A DNA stretch of 64,000 nt, taken from Balneolales bacterium ANBcel1. GTDB lineage: Bacteria; Bacteroidota; Rhodothermia; Balneolales; Natronogracilivirgulaceae. The notes below the pieces were generated by a model. That model saw only the letters and a list, made by a program, of their open reading frames with translations. It ran no database searches and was not told the DNA's origin. Location: positions 434,001 to 498,000 of the forward strand of contig JARULB010000002.1 of assembly GCA_029688905.1 (NCBI GenBank). Reading direction: 5' to 3'. The first letter of the stretch is position 1. Each line of letters opens with the position of its first letter. The position numbers were made by a program, and so were the translations under genes. Positions 1 through 9,141 of this stretch are shown here, piece after piece.

Positions 1-2475
1 CAGCATTTCAAGAACAGATCGCCGGGTCAGTCCGTGTTGAATCAGGCGATCGTCGTCGGGTGTCAGAACAAAATGATACTGGTCACCCATGATGTTTGAA
101 TGAGGGGAGGCGTTTATATTGACATCCGTGACCCTTGAATGACGTTGCAGCCGGCGGCGGATCTCCCTGGCCGTTTCATCCAGCTGTTCGTAGGAGTATC
201 CTCTCAAGTTGATGGCGTTGCTCATTTGCTGTCCCCCTCCAAACCCCGTCCAGAAAGACTCTCCGTATCCGCTGACCGAGATGCCGACATTACCGGTTCG
301 TGCTGCCAGAAACGCTGCGCGCCCGAACAAAATATACGGCTCCGGCTGCCTTTGATAGCCGTCCGGGAAATAGATCTGCAGCCGGGCACTGGACCCGAGT
401 TCCGACACATGCGACTCATAGTAGTCCACCACATGCTCAAACGGCTCAACCAGCGACTCAAACTGGCGCATGATTTTGTCCAGCTCTTCGAAAGGCGAAC
501 CGACCGGCGCACGCATCCATATCGAGATGTGGTCATATTCCTGAAGACCGGCCCATCCCTCCCCAAAACGGCCCTGCTGACTGAAGCGATAAGAGAGTCC
601 GCCGATATATGGATCGATACTTTCCCGGTTTTCGAAATAGGGTTTCGATATGGTTTGCCAGGGGCCGGTACTGCCGTCTTCATCGGGTTCCGGCTCCGAA
701 ACCAGATGCAGCGGAACACCGATCAATAGCAGTAGCGCGGGATAGAGCAGCCACCGCACGCGATGGCGCCACAGGAACATTCCGAGAAGTATCCGGCCGG
801 TACGTCTACGCGGTTTATTTCTCCGGTATGTAAGGCCGGCATCGTATCCGGGTCCGTCTGAAATGCTCCCGGAAAGCGCATCGCCTGCATTGGGGTGCAG
901 TTTGCCGGAAATGCTATTGGAAGGGATATCATGGGCAGCCTGATCGAACCTGTCTGATGTGTTTTTGAAAGGCTTGCTGCCGGCGGCGGGTGCCGGGATC
1001 CTGACCAGCCAGATCAGCGCGTAAGGAATCCAGCTCAACGATATCACCACCGAAGAGACCAGGGTGAGCGTAAGGGCCATGCCGAGCGGCATCAGAAACA
1101 TACGGATCTCATCGAGGGCAAAAATGAGTGGGACAAAAATACCGACGGTGGTCAGCGTGCTTCCGATCACCGGGACCAGCACATGCGGCAGTCTGCGGCG
1201 GACATGGTCGATCCGTGCCCGGCGTGACAGCGGCAAGCCCGGATTCAGATGTTCGAACACCACTACCGCGTTGTCGATGATCATCCCGAGGGCGATGGTG
1301 AGTCCGGCCAGGGTAATCACATTGATGGTGTAGCCGAGGAATTGCAGCATAATCACTGCGAAAAGCAGGGAAAACAGGATACTTCCCAGAATGACCAACG
1401 GTGCCCGGACTTTCCGGATAAAAACCAGCAGAACCAGAAAAACACATATCAGGCTGATCATCGCCTGCCGTTCGAGCAAAGCAAGCTCCTTGCGCAGCTC
1501 CCTGGTGGCGTCCCGCTCGATTTGAATGTGGATCCCTGCCGGCAGGGCGGACTGGATTTCATCCATCCGGTCAATGACTGTTTCGGCAAGCTGCATTGCA
1601 TCGGTGCCGGTTTCGCGCTCAAACCGGATGGTAAGCGCGGGGTTCCCGTTGATGCGCATACTGGACCGTTCGGGATAATCGCTGATCGTCACATTTGCGA
1701 TATCCCCCACCCTCACCCTTCGCTCGATCCCGGACAACGGAATCGGCATGGAGCGGATATCATCGAGACTGTGCAGCCCGGGCGGCACCAGCATACTGTA
1801 TCGGATACCGGAGGCATCGTGGAAACCGGCAGAGCGATGATTCAGCCGGTCGTTAATCTGGCGCATCACCATGGGAACCGAAATTCCGAGCCGTTCCACG
1901 GCTGCGATATCAAGTTCAATCAACAAGGTGGGATCGCGAACACCGCTCAGCTCGATACCGGCGATACCCGAAATCCCTGACAGCGGCAGTTTGATGGTGC
2001 GTTCCGCCAGCTCCAGCAGTTCATGGGGCTCACGTTCGCCGCTGATGGAATAGACCAGGAACGTCTGCAATTCTCTAAGCTCCTGCGGCACCCGGCGGCT
2101 GATCCGGGCAGGCCGAACGGCAGGCGGCAAATTGCTTTCCAGCACACGCAGGTATTCTTGCAATTCTACCATTCGGTATTCGACCGGTGCCTGTTTCTGG
2201 AAGTAAATGGTTACATGGGAGACCCCTTCGCGTGAGACGGATGTCACGCGCTCGACATCCCGCAGGCGCCGTACCTGCTGTTCCACCCGTCTGGAAATCT
2301 CCTGCTCCATTACCTCCGGTGAGGTACGGCTCCAGTAATAGGTTACGGTAATACTTGGCAGATTGATTCCCGGCGACATCTCCACAGGTATCCGATGCCA
2401 TGCCACAACCCCGACCAGAATTACCATCAGGTAAAACATCGAAATCAGATATTTGCGCCGGAACAATTCGTTCAT
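1..2475 (-). CDS. RND efflux permease, second of the operon (3' end outside window)
   Basis: An open frame of 825 codons starts at ATG 2475 and runs without a stop to base 1, so the C-terminus is missing. It begins MNELFRRKYL followed by the first transmembrane helix. A large periplasmic loop (about residues 30-330) leads into the TM2-TM6 bundle. The TM4 motif GMIIDNAVVVFEH places Asp401-Asn402 where AcrB has its proton-relay Asp pair; a D-N version is common outside Proteobacteria. After about residue 510 there is a Ser/Pro/Asp-rich linker, then TM7 and the second periplasmic half. The family role is proton-driven, trimeric export from the inner membrane with a periplasmic adaptor. It lies 134 bp downstream of the adaptor gene. 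Substrate cannot be read from the sequence. Confidence 0.9.
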   Translation of the reverse strand, partial: MNELFRRKYLISMFYLMVILVGVVAWHRIPVEMSPGINLPSITVTYYWSRTSPEVMEQEISRRVEQQVRRLRDVERVTSVSREGVSHVTIYFQKQAPVEYRMVELQEYLRVLESNLPPAVRPARISRRVPQELRELQTFLVYSISGEREPHELLELAERTIKLPLSGISGIAGIELSGVRDPTLLIELDIAAVERLGISVPMVMRQINDRLNHRSAGFHDASGIRYSMLVPPGLHSLDDIRSMPIPLSGIERRVRVGDIANVTISDYPERSSMRINGNPALTIRFERETGTDAMQLAETVIDRMDEIQSALPAGIHIQIERDATRELRKELALLERQAMISLICVFLVLLVFIRKVRAPLVILGSILFSLLFAVIMLQFLGYTINVITLAGLTIALGMIIDNAVVVFEHLNPGLPLSRRARIDHVRRRLPHVLVPVIGSTLTTVGIFVPLIFALDEIRMFLMPLGMALTLTLVSSVVISLSWIPYALIWLVRIPAPAAGSKPFKNTSDRFDQAAHDIPSNSISGKLHPNAGDALSGSISDGPGYDAGLTYRRNKPRRRTGRILLGMFLWRHRVRWLLYPALLLLIGVPLHLVSEPEPDEDGSTGPWQTISKPYFENRESIDPYIGGLSYRFSQQGRFGEGWAGLQEYDHISIWMRAPVGSPFEELDKIMRQFESLVEPFEHVVDYYESHVSELGSSARLQIYFPDGYQRQPEPYILFGRAAFLAARTGNVGISVSGYGESFWTGFGGGQQMSNAINLRGYSYEQLDETAREIRRRLQRHSRVTDVNINASPHSNIMGDQYHFVLTPDDDRLIQHGLTRRSVLEML

Positions 2476-2609
2476 ATGTCTGCACGTAAGATACCCGGCC
2501 GGGTACCGGGTTGGGAAGGTTCAGTCATTCGGCAAGGTGAGGGTGAGGCAATCAAGGTAACGACTGGGCTGATTCATGGAGTGTTTCATCCGGCGGGTTG
2601 GTGCTTTAA

Positions 2610-3767
2610 TCAGAACCGGAAACGGGGGGTTATCCGCTGCAGGTGGCTTATTGCGAAATGCCGGTCGACGGCGACCGTATCACCGGGATGGATATCCGGG
2701 TGATCGATCACCACCCATTCCGATGTACCGGCTACCGGTTCGATGTAGATCCACTCGACGGTATGGTTATTAAGGCGGAAAAGCAGCGGCCGGCCGTCGC
2801 GCTCCAGCATTGCCGAACGGGGGATGCGAGCCCGACCCTGTACCGACCTGGTCAGAATCCGTCCGTCGACCGTCATGCCGGATCGCAGTTGCCGGTCGGT
2901 GTTGTCGAACAGGGCTACAATCTGTCCGGTCTTGCTCTCCGGGCTCACCACCGGAGAAACCGCCTCAACCACCCCTTCCGTGCGATATCCGAATCCGGTT
3001 TCCAGTTCCACCCGCATGCCTTCTTCCACCGTTGCAAGTTCGCTCTCCAGAAGGTCGAAGCGCACCCGTACCTGCGAATCATCCACCAACTGCCCCAGCT
3101 CGGTTCCGGCAGCGAGGTACTGGCCCCTGGAATCATTGCGCCGGGTGTGAATCTGGCCGTCGAACGGAGCAATGAGACTCGTATAACTCAGATCCAGTTC
3201 CGCACGTTGCAGCCGCACCCTGGCCTCGGAAAGGCCGTGCACATTCTGCAGGAAGCGGATCATTTCGTCGGGGAGCTGCTCCGTCCCGGAGTTCCTCAGC
3301 CGCTGTTCCCGTTCAATGTCATAATCGGAGGCGGCTTTATCGAGCGCGAACCGGGCCTGTTTTACCGCAAGCTGCCACTCATCGTCCTGCAGGGCCAGTA
3401 TGGTATCCCCTGCTGTCACATGCCGCCCCTCCCGGATCAGGTGCCGGTCCACAAACCCGCCCAGGCGATTATAGAGCGTGACGGCGTTCAGCGGCTCCAC
3501 CGTTCCCTGGGTTTCGACATAGTGATAAAGCGGCTTGTCATCGGCAAGGTCAAAAATCACCGTCGGCAAAACTTCCCTGCGCTCGTCTCCCCTGCTCTCG
3601 GCGTTGTTCTCGTCATTCTCTCCGGAGCAGGCCGCCATCCATACAGTAACCATCAGAAATACCGCTAAAAAGGCGATACGCCGGGATGTTTTTTTTGTGG
3701 ATAAGGGGGTGATACCGCCGTTGTCTCGGGAATTGTCACTGCTGGTAGGTATGCTAAGTGGATCCAT
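2610..3767 (-). CDS. RND efflux periplasmic adaptor (membrane fusion protein), lipoprotein
   Basis: This HlyD/AcrA-type adaptor joins an inner-membrane RND pump to an outer-membrane channel. ATG 3767 is preferred over the upstream GTG at 3812 because it sits about 7 nt after a GGAAA Shine-Dalgarno-like stretch. It gives about 385 residues. A basic N-terminus and hydrophobic segment end in a lipobox (WMAAC), so it should be lipid-anchored. A barrel/lipoyl half-motif (NRLGGFVDRHLIREGRHVTAGD) precedes a helical hairpin. A second lipoyl half (SLIAPFDGQIHTRRNDSRGQ) and beta-barrel domains follow. It lies 102 bp downstream of one permease gene and 134 bp upstream of another, so one adaptor may serve two permeases. 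No TolC-like gene is visible nearby. Confidence 0.9.
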   Translation of the reverse strand: MDPLSIPTSSDNSRDNGGITPLSTKKTSRRIAFLAVFLMVTVWMAACSGENDENNAESRGDERREVLPTVIFDLADDKPLYHYVETQGTVEPLNAVTLYNRLGGFVDRHLIREGRHVTAGDTILALQDDEWQLAVKQARFALDKAASDYDIEREQRLRNSGTEQLPDEMIRFLQNVHGLSEARVRLQRAELDLSYTSLIAPFDGQIHTRRNDSRGQYLAAGTELGQLVDDSQVRVRFDLLESELATVEEGMRVELETGFGYRTEGVVEAVSPVVSPESKTGQIVALFDNTDRQLRSGMTVDGRILTRSVQGRARIPRSAMLERDGRPLLFRLNNHTVEWIYIEPVAGTSEWVVIDHPDIHPGDTVAVDRHFAISHLQRITPRFRF

Positions 3768-3869
3768 AGGGTTTCCGGATACTTGTTGAGGGATTCCAGT
3801 ATTCAATGGCACCGGTGGCGCTTTGCGATGATATGGTTTGTGTTCCGATGTGAGGGTTTCACTGTTCTT

Positions 3870-6800
3870 CTACTCTGTAGCCTCCCTTTCTTTTCCCGAC
3901 TCCATCCACCGAAACACCATTGGCACCAGGAAGAGGGTTAGCAGCGTGCTGGTCACCATTCCGCCCATTAATGCCAGGGCCAGCGACTGCCGGAATTCAT
4001 AACCGTCACCGACAGGTATGATCATCGGCAGCAATCCGAGCAGTGTGGTCATGGTGGTCATAATAACAGGACGAAACCGGTGTCTGCCGGCCATGGTAAC
4101 CGCCTCATCCAGTCGGCCGGTCTCTTCGAGGTATCGCCGCATGAAATCGACTTTGAGGATGGCGTCGTTGACGGCGATTCCCGTGAGCACCAGAATCCCC
4201 ATAAACGAAAGGATATTGAGGCTGAGGCCGGTTGCCCATAGCAGCAGCAGTGAGCCGATCCATGCGAAAGGAACACCAAGCATGATAATAAGCGGGTATT
4301 TCAGGTTTTCGTACTGGATAGTGAGAATCATGTAGATGAGGATCACGCTGATTAGCAGCAATCGGGCCATATCGCGCAGCAACGACTCTATCTGGATCGC
4401 GGTGCCGGAGAGACTTACATCCAGGCCGGTCTCCAGCCGGAACGCTTCGACGATTTGCCGGAAGTCGTTTTGCACCCACCACCACTCGGCCAGGCCGATA
4501 TTACCCAGATAACTGAGCACCGGAGTCTGGTTGATACGTTCAATCTGTTCGGGCTCGGTCACACGTTCGATACGTGCCAGCTCGGCAAGCCGGATGGATC
4601 GGCCCCGGCTGGGTATCCGGATATCGGTCGGGTCAAAATGGCCGACGCCCTGCTGATAGAGCCGGACATCGATATTTTCATCTTCGTGCAGCCACTCGGT
4701 GATCATAGTACCTCGCGCAGCCGACTCCAGAAAAGAGATGACCTCTATTTCGGTCATACTGTAACGAAGAAGCTGCTCCGGACGAAAATGCATTTGCCAG
4801 GTTTCCACCTCTTCCGCGTGTTGAAGATCGAATTGCCAGTCGGGGTTGCGTTCCGACATCCTGGCTCGTAACAGTTCCATACCTTCGGCGCCATCATTGC
4901 GATCCACACCGGTAATATGGACGATGACCGGCGCCGCCTGACGCCCCAGAAAGTTTTCAAAAAGCGGCAGGGCATCCAGCGGTTCGAAGCGCCATTGAGG
5001 ATGCTGTTGTTGCAGTAAACGGATGTGATCACGGATTTGGCCGGCCTGTTCCGGTGACTGTAACGGGATATCCAGAATAAAGCGATTCATGCCTTCTTCG
5101 GCCAGCCGGGTGATGTTGGTGTCGTCGGTATAGCCCCCGATGGTGAGCATCGGCCCGATGCCCTCAAAACCTCCGTTCTGTGCGGCTCCACCCCGACCGG
5201 AAGCGCCGGTTGGGCCGGCTTCCTCCCTCACACCGATCCCTGCGGAGTTCTGGTTATGGTACAGGGATGTGGTGATGGCTCTTGCAGCTTCCTGTGTCGT
5301 TCGAAGCGCGGTATTTCCGGGAAGGACGACACGGTAGCGAAGCCGCTGCTCTTCCCCTTGGGGAATGAGTTCTTTCGGGATGAAAAGAAACGAGAGCACG
5401 GCAAGCAGCAAGGCCGTCATGAATAGAGAGATGACCAGGAGCGGCCGGCGCAGGCTGAAAGCCAATAACTGCTCGTACCGTTTCAATGCATGCTCCATAC
5501 CCCGGGTAAACATGGTGCCGCTTTCCGGTGCGTCGGGGTCGGATTTCGCTGCGGCGGGATCGGATTCGGTGGAGCCCTCCCTTTTCGTTCGGCGTTTGCG
5601 AAACTGGAGAACCAGTACCGGAATAATGAGCAATGCCACAAGCAGAGACGAGAGCAATGCGATGGAGAGCGTAAGTGCCTGATCCCGGAAGAAGGCGCCC
5701 TCAAAACCGCCAAGAAAAACCAGGGGCAGAAAAACCGATATGGTGGTCAGGGTGGATGCCGTGATAGCGAGAGCAATCTCTCTGGTACCCTTTCCGGCCG
5801 CTTCGAACAGGGGCAGGCCGGCTTTTCGGTGGCGGTTGATGTTTTCAAGCACCACTATGGCATTGTCAACCAGCAAACCAATACCGAGAGTGAGTCCGCT
5901 CAGGGAGATAATATTCAGCTGAATGCCAAAAAGATACATCACGAAGAAAGTCAGCATAATACTGACCGGGATCGCGACACCAATTGTGAGGGGGCTTCGC
6001 GGGTCGTTCAAAAAGAAAAAAAGTACAAAAAAGGCGAGCACACCACCAATTAACAAGGTTTGAAGCAGGTTGTCGATGGACTTCTCGATAAAGGTGGCGT
6101 TTTCGGTGAGTACTTCCAGGGAAATTCCGGGGAATTGCTGCCGCAGTTCTTCCAGTACCGGCACCATTTGATGATAGACCTGCACCAGGTTGCTGTCGAA
6201 ATCTTTTTTTACCAGTACAGAGAGAATGGGGCGTCCGTCGATCATGGAAAAGGAGACCGGGTCGCGCTCATCCATTTGCACATCGGCAACATCCTCAAGA
6301 CGTAGTATGCGTTCTCCGCCGATTCTTTTAAGCGGCAGGCGCCGGAGCTGTTCAATCGAAGCGATACGACTTTCCACTTTTAGTGAATAGCGGTACCAGC
6401 CGTCGCGCAGTTCACCGGTTTGAGAAAACATATTTGCTTCGGTGATACGTGCCCGGATTTCGGCAACAGACAGACCGTACCGGTCGGCCAGGTGGGGATG
6501 ATATCGAATATGCACTTCGGGGGTGACGGCGCCTACCACAACAGCCTGCGCAATACCGTCTTCCAGTTCGAGCCTTCGGGAAAGTACCCGGTCGGCCCAC
6601 TGCTTAAGCTGGAGCCGTTCGTGATAACCGGGGTCGGGATTATCTTGCAAGCGAACCCCGAGTACAGCAACCGGTTCATCTCCCGGATCCGAGTAAACCA
6701 GCTGGGGGCGTTCGGCTTGCTGTGGCAGGCGAACCCGAACCCGATCGAGTGTTTCCCTGGCATTCAGAAATGCCAGATCCATATTGTGTCCCCATTCAAA

Positions 6801-7067
6801 CTCCAACGAGACAAAGCCGATGCCCTGTCTGGCGAAGCTGCGCGTTCCTTTTAAGCCGGGAAGTGTTCCAAGGGCAGCTTCAAGCTCCTCATTGATCCGG
6901 GTTTCCACTTCGCTTGCTGAAGCTCCGGGCCATTCGGCACGCACCATCAGCGACGGCACATCCACATCCGGAAGCAGGTCCACCGACAGCTCCTGAAGCG
7001 CGATATATCCGAAGATAAACGTCGCAAGAACAAGCATCAGAGCGGTTATTGGGCGCTTAAGAAGCAT
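3870..7067 (-). CDS. RND efflux permease (AcrB/HAE family), first of the operon
   Basis: This is a full-length RND transporter of 1065 residues, the usual size for the family. The N-terminus MLLKRPITALMLVLATFIFGYIA forms TM1. Typical porter-domain signatures follow (LPDVDVPSL; WPGASASEVETRI). TM4 has GLLVDNAIVVLENINRH, with Asp401-Asn402 at the proton-relay position, and TM10-TM12 contain VLTGIAVNDAILKVDFMRR. A charged linker after TM6 (about residues 490-525, rich in Asp, Glu, Ser and Pro) marks the internal duplication. It is the first gene of the efflux operon (permease, adaptor, permease). A GCTTAAG/CTTAAGC inverted repeat lies about 50 bp upstream. Substrate is unknown. Confidence 0.93.
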   Translation of the reverse strand: MLLKRPITALMLVLATFIFGYIALQELSVDLLPDVDVPSLMVRAEWPGASASEVETRINEELEAALGTLPGLKGTRSFARQGIGFVSLEFEWGHNMDLAFLNARETLDRVRVRLPQQAERPQLVYSDPGDEPVAVLGVRLQDNPDPGYHERLQLKQWADRVLSRRLELEDGIAQAVVVGAVTPEVHIRYHPHLADRYGLSVAEIRARITEANMFSQTGELRDGWYRYSLKVESRIASIEQLRRLPLKRIGGERILRLEDVADVQMDERDPVSFSMIDGRPILSVLVKKDFDSNLVQVYHQMVPVLEELRQQFPGISLEVLTENATFIEKSIDNLLQTLLIGGVLAFFVLFFFLNDPRSPLTIGVAIPVSIMLTFFVMYLFGIQLNIISLSGLTLGIGLLVDNAIVVLENINRHRKAGLPLFEAAGKGTREIALAITASTLTTISVFLPLVFLGGFEGAFFRDQALTLSIALLSSLLVALLIIPVLVLQFRKRRTKREGSTESDPAAAKSDPDAPESGTMFTRGMEHALKRYEQLLAFSLRRPLLVISLFMTALLLAVLSFLFIPKELIPQGEEQRLRYRVVLPGNTALRTTQEAARAITTSLYHNQNSAGIGVREEAGPTGASGRGGAAQNGGFEGIGPMLTIGGYTDDTNITRLAEEGMNRFILDIPLQSPEQAGQIRDHIRLLQQQHPQWRFEPLDALPLFENFLGRQAAPVIVHITGVDRNDGAEGMELLRARMSERNPDWQFDLQHAEEVETWQMHFRPEQLLRYSMTEIEVISFLESAARGTMITEWLHEDENIDVRLYQQGVGHFDPTDIRIPSRGRSIRLAELARIERVTEPEQIERINQTPVLSYLGNIGLAEWWWVQNDFRQIVEAFRLETGLDVSLSGTAIQIESLLRDMARLLLISVILIYMILTIQYENLKYPLIIMLGVPFAWIGSLLLLWATGLSLNILSFMGILVLTGIAVNDAILKVDFMRRYLEETGRLDEAVTMAGRHRFRPVIMTTMTTLLGLLPMIIPVGDGYEFRQSLALALMGGMVTSTLLTLFLVPMVFRWMESGKEREATE

Positions 7068-7117
7068 TCCTGAGATAGTTGGTCTGCAATTTCAACGGGA
7101 AGTTCATACACAATGCA

Positions 7118-7143
7118 GCTTAAGCAAGATCCGGAACTTAAGC
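7118..7143. promoter_or_regulatory. Inverted repeat upstream of the RND operon
   Basis: GCTTAAG (7118-7124) and CTTAAGC (7137-7143) form a 7-bp inverted repeat with a 12-nt spacer. It lies 51 bp upstream of the first permease start. Its position in the only intergenic gap before the operon suggests a regulator site. That is inference from location and symmetry; no matching regulator gene is adjacent except the AraC-type protein 1.5 kb upstream. Confidence 0.3.
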
Positions 7144-7186
7144 CCTTATTTCAATTATTTATGATTTGAGGTTATATAATAATTCA

Positions 7187-8293
7187 TCACCCCCTGGTTT
7201 TTGTTATGTGGTCACGAAGCTCATAAACTCCAATTACGATTTCATCGGCTTCAAACGTATCAATGAAAAACAACCGGTTTCGGTCGCTGTCCACAGCGAT
7301 GGGGTGGTATGGAATTGATACTTCGGTTATGTATTCATAGTCATTGGTCCTGTCATATATGGATAGGAAAAAAAACATTTTTGATAAATCATTGTCAGCC
7401 GCTCCCTGCTTTGTCAAATTGTAAAACCTGAACACCAGGTAGTCTTTAGTTATAAAAGGTGAATCCACAATACTTTTCTCCAATGCAACATTCATTCTTT
7501 GTTCCATACTATGTTCCATTCGCATAGGGGTATCACTCATTAAAAAATTGGGAGATTGGTAACCAAATCTGCCGACATACTCGTAGTCATTATCAACATC
7601 AAATATTTTAAAATACGGAATGATAATATGTGTAGTAATGATAGTACGACTGTACTTATCCAAAGCCATAAATGTATGCCTCATCATGTCATCTAACTCT
7701 TTTATATAGTATTGATCAATACGACCGTACTTTTTAAAGTATGTGAAGCTACTATCCATTTTTACGAAGGTTGATATATCTTTCATATCCATGTTAAACC
7801 ATCCCGGTTGTTCCATGGATATATAATAGTAGTTATCAAGATGATAGATATAATTACCCCTCTTCCAGATCCGACCTAATGTCACTGGCTCATACGTGTT
7901 TATCAGTTCGCCATGGCGAGAAAATGTTTTGACAAGTTGATTCTGATGATCATATACCAGGATATTACACTCCAAGTCCATTCCTATATTCGATGTCGCC
8001 AGCAACTCTTCTGGTCCACGTCCCTCTACGCCAAAGCTCGATATGAGCTCTCCCTCCATGTCGACGACGAGTATTTTTTGACTGCCACGATTGACCAGCA
8101 AAAGCAACTCATGTTTACTGCAATACAACGAATTATAGCTAATCTCTCCAAGAATTTGAGTAACATCCTCACTCAGTACGATCGCATGCACCTTATCGGC
8201 GATGTCATCAAGTGTTCCGCCTGTATCAATTACTTGTTCTTTTGAACAACTAATAGCTATAATTACAGTAAATATAACAGCGATTTTTTTCAT
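7187..8293 (-). CDS. 6-bladed beta-propeller lipoprotein
   Basis: This 368-residue protein starts with a short lipoprotein signal (MKKIAVIFTVIIAISC; Cys16 in the lipobox). The rest shows repeated beta-propeller-like blade motifs, including LLLVNRGSQKILVVDMEGELISSFG, LVYDHQNQLVKTFSRHGELI, IFDVDNDYEYVGRFG, YDRTNDYEYITEVSI and DRNRLFFIDTFEADEIVIGVYEL. This matches the Bacteroidota 6-bladed beta-propeller lipoproteins of unknown function, which are often encoded next to small secreted peptides. The gene is AT-rich relative to its neighbours. It follows the small-peptide gene at 8379-8606, separated by a perfect hairpin. A surface receptor or binding partner for the peptide is possible but is inference only. 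Confidence 0.8.
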   Translation of the reverse strand: MKKIAVIFTVIIAISCSKEQVIDTGGTLDDIADKVHAIVLSEDVTQILGEISYNSLYCSKHELLLLVNRGSQKILVVDMEGELISSFGVEGRGPEELLATSNIGMDLECNILVYDHQNQLVKTFSRHGELINTYEPVTLGRIWKRGNYIYHLDNYYYISMEQPGWFNMDMKDISTFVKMDSSFTYFKKYGRIDQYYIKELDDMMRHTFMALDKYSRTIITTHIIIPYFKIFDVDNDYEYVGRFGYQSPNFLMSDTPMRMEHSMEQRMNVALEKSIVDSPFITKDYLVFRFYNLTKQGAADNDLSKMFFFLSIYDRTNDYEYITEVSIPYHPIAVDSDRNRLFFIDTFEADEIVIGVYELRDHITKTRG

Positions 8294-8310
8294 ATCGAAA
8301 AGCCAGTTAG

Positions 8311-8350
8311 ATCTTTAAAGCGACCTAAAAATATAGGTCGCTTTAAAGAT
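8311..8350 (-). repeat. Perfect 17-bp intercistronic hairpin
   Basis: ATCTTTAAAGCGACCTA (8311-8327) is repeated in perfect inverted order at 8334-8350 with a 6-nt loop. It lies between the secreted-peptide gene and the propeller gene. No long T-run follows on the minus strand, so it is not a classic terminator. An mRNA-stabilising or expression-splitting element between two cistrons is the likeliest reading. Confidence 0.75.
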
Positions 8351-8366
8351 ACATTAATATAGTTCA

Positions 8367-8402
8367 TGCTTCTTGAACTCAAGGTTGATCTGCTTCATGA
8401 AC
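8367..8402 (-). repeat. In-frame echo of the small-peptide 3' end
   Basis: GTTCATGAAGCA (minus strand, 8402-8391) encodes the V-H-E-A near the end of the peptide. It recurs as GTTCAAGAAGCA at 8378-8367, immediately after the stop, with 11 of 12 bases identical. The offset is 24 nt, so it is in frame, and a TGA follows the echo. Confidence 0.55.
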
Positions 8403-8606
8403 TGGACCACCAGGGCCTCCAGGCAATGGACTGGATTCACAAATGATGCATCGATTACCTTCACCAGCACAATCTTGACCTGGAATCCAATCCTTTGTAG
8501 TAGTACTTTCACAAGCATAAGCATCATTTGCACTTATATGAATTCCACCAAAGACCAGCATCATTGAAAAACACATAATCTGTATACTTCTCTTCATCGT
8601 TTTCAT
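8379..8606 (-). CDS. Small secreted Cys-containing peptide (NVEALA-like arrangement)
   Basis: The 75-residue product has a clear Sec signal: basic MKTMKR, a hydrophobic core, then a probable signal peptidase I site after NDAYA. The mature part begins CESTTT and carries four Cys (residues 32, 46, 53 and 56, the last two as CIIC), followed by a Gly/Pro-rich tail. The cleavage-region sequence ANDAYACE loosely resembles the NVEALA peptides of Bacteroidetes, which also sit next to 6-bladed propeller lipoproteins. That link rests on context and weak similarity. An AGAGAAG Shine-Dalgarno-like stretch precedes the ATG. It lies 63 bp downstream of the AraC-type gene and is probably co-transcribed with it. 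A secreted signal, structural peptide or modified peptide are all possible. Confidence 0.7.
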   Translation of the reverse strand: MKTMKRSIQIMCFSMMLVFGGIHISANDAYACESTTTKDWIPGQDCAGEGNRCIICESSPLPGGPGGPVHEADQP

Positions 8607-8669
8607 AACACTTCTCTTTTTGTTATTATTTATTTTTCATAACAATCCGACATTCATCAAGATTGTTGT

Positions 8670-9122
8670 TTAGAGTATAGTATCATAAACTACAAACATG
8701 TGTGAATAAATACGTGAATTATCCCCCCCATTTTTATTATGATAAATGGATGGATATATCCCATAATATCTGAAAAAAGCCTTTGAAAAGGTACTCCTGT
8801 TACTGTAACCAACATATACAGCCAGAATCATTGTATTTACCACCCCTTTGTCTATTAATTTTTTTGCCATCTCCATGCGTAGTTTGGTAATATAAAACTT
8901 TGCTGTTACGCCAACGTCTGCATGAAATCTTTCACTCGTTTTTTTTCCAAATCCAGCTTTTTTCGTCAACCAGGCTATTGTCAACTCTTCTGAATTTAAA
9001 TGAGTGTGGATAAGGTCGATCCACTCCACCACATCATACCGGTATTTTCTGTTCTTTTCTCCATACTTCTTGATGACATAACGTTTTATCCTCTCCACTT
9101 CTGAATTGCTATAATGTACCAT
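8670..9122 (-). CDS. AraC-family DNA-binding protein, HTH domain only
   Basis: The 150-residue protein contains a double helix-turn-helix AraC domain in its C-terminal two-thirds: ELTIAWLTKKAGFGKKTSERF for the first HTH and AVYVGYSNRSTFSKAFFRYY followed by GIYPSIYH for the second, which fits the family consensus. There is no ligand-binding N-terminal domain, only about 45 residues. The gene is AT-rich and transcribed toward the secreted peptide and propeller genes, so it probably controls them. It could also be a truncated derivative of a longer regulator. Confidence 0.85.
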   Translation of the reverse strand: MVHYSNSEVERIKRYVIKKYGEKNRKYRYDVVEWIDLIHTHLNSEELTIAWLTKKAGFGKKTSERFHADVGVTAKFYITKLRMEMAKKLIDKGVVNTMILAVYVGYSNRSTFSKAFFRYYGIYPSIYHNKNGGDNSRIYSHMFVVYDTIL

Positions 9123-9141
9123 AAAGCCAGTTTTGCAAGTT

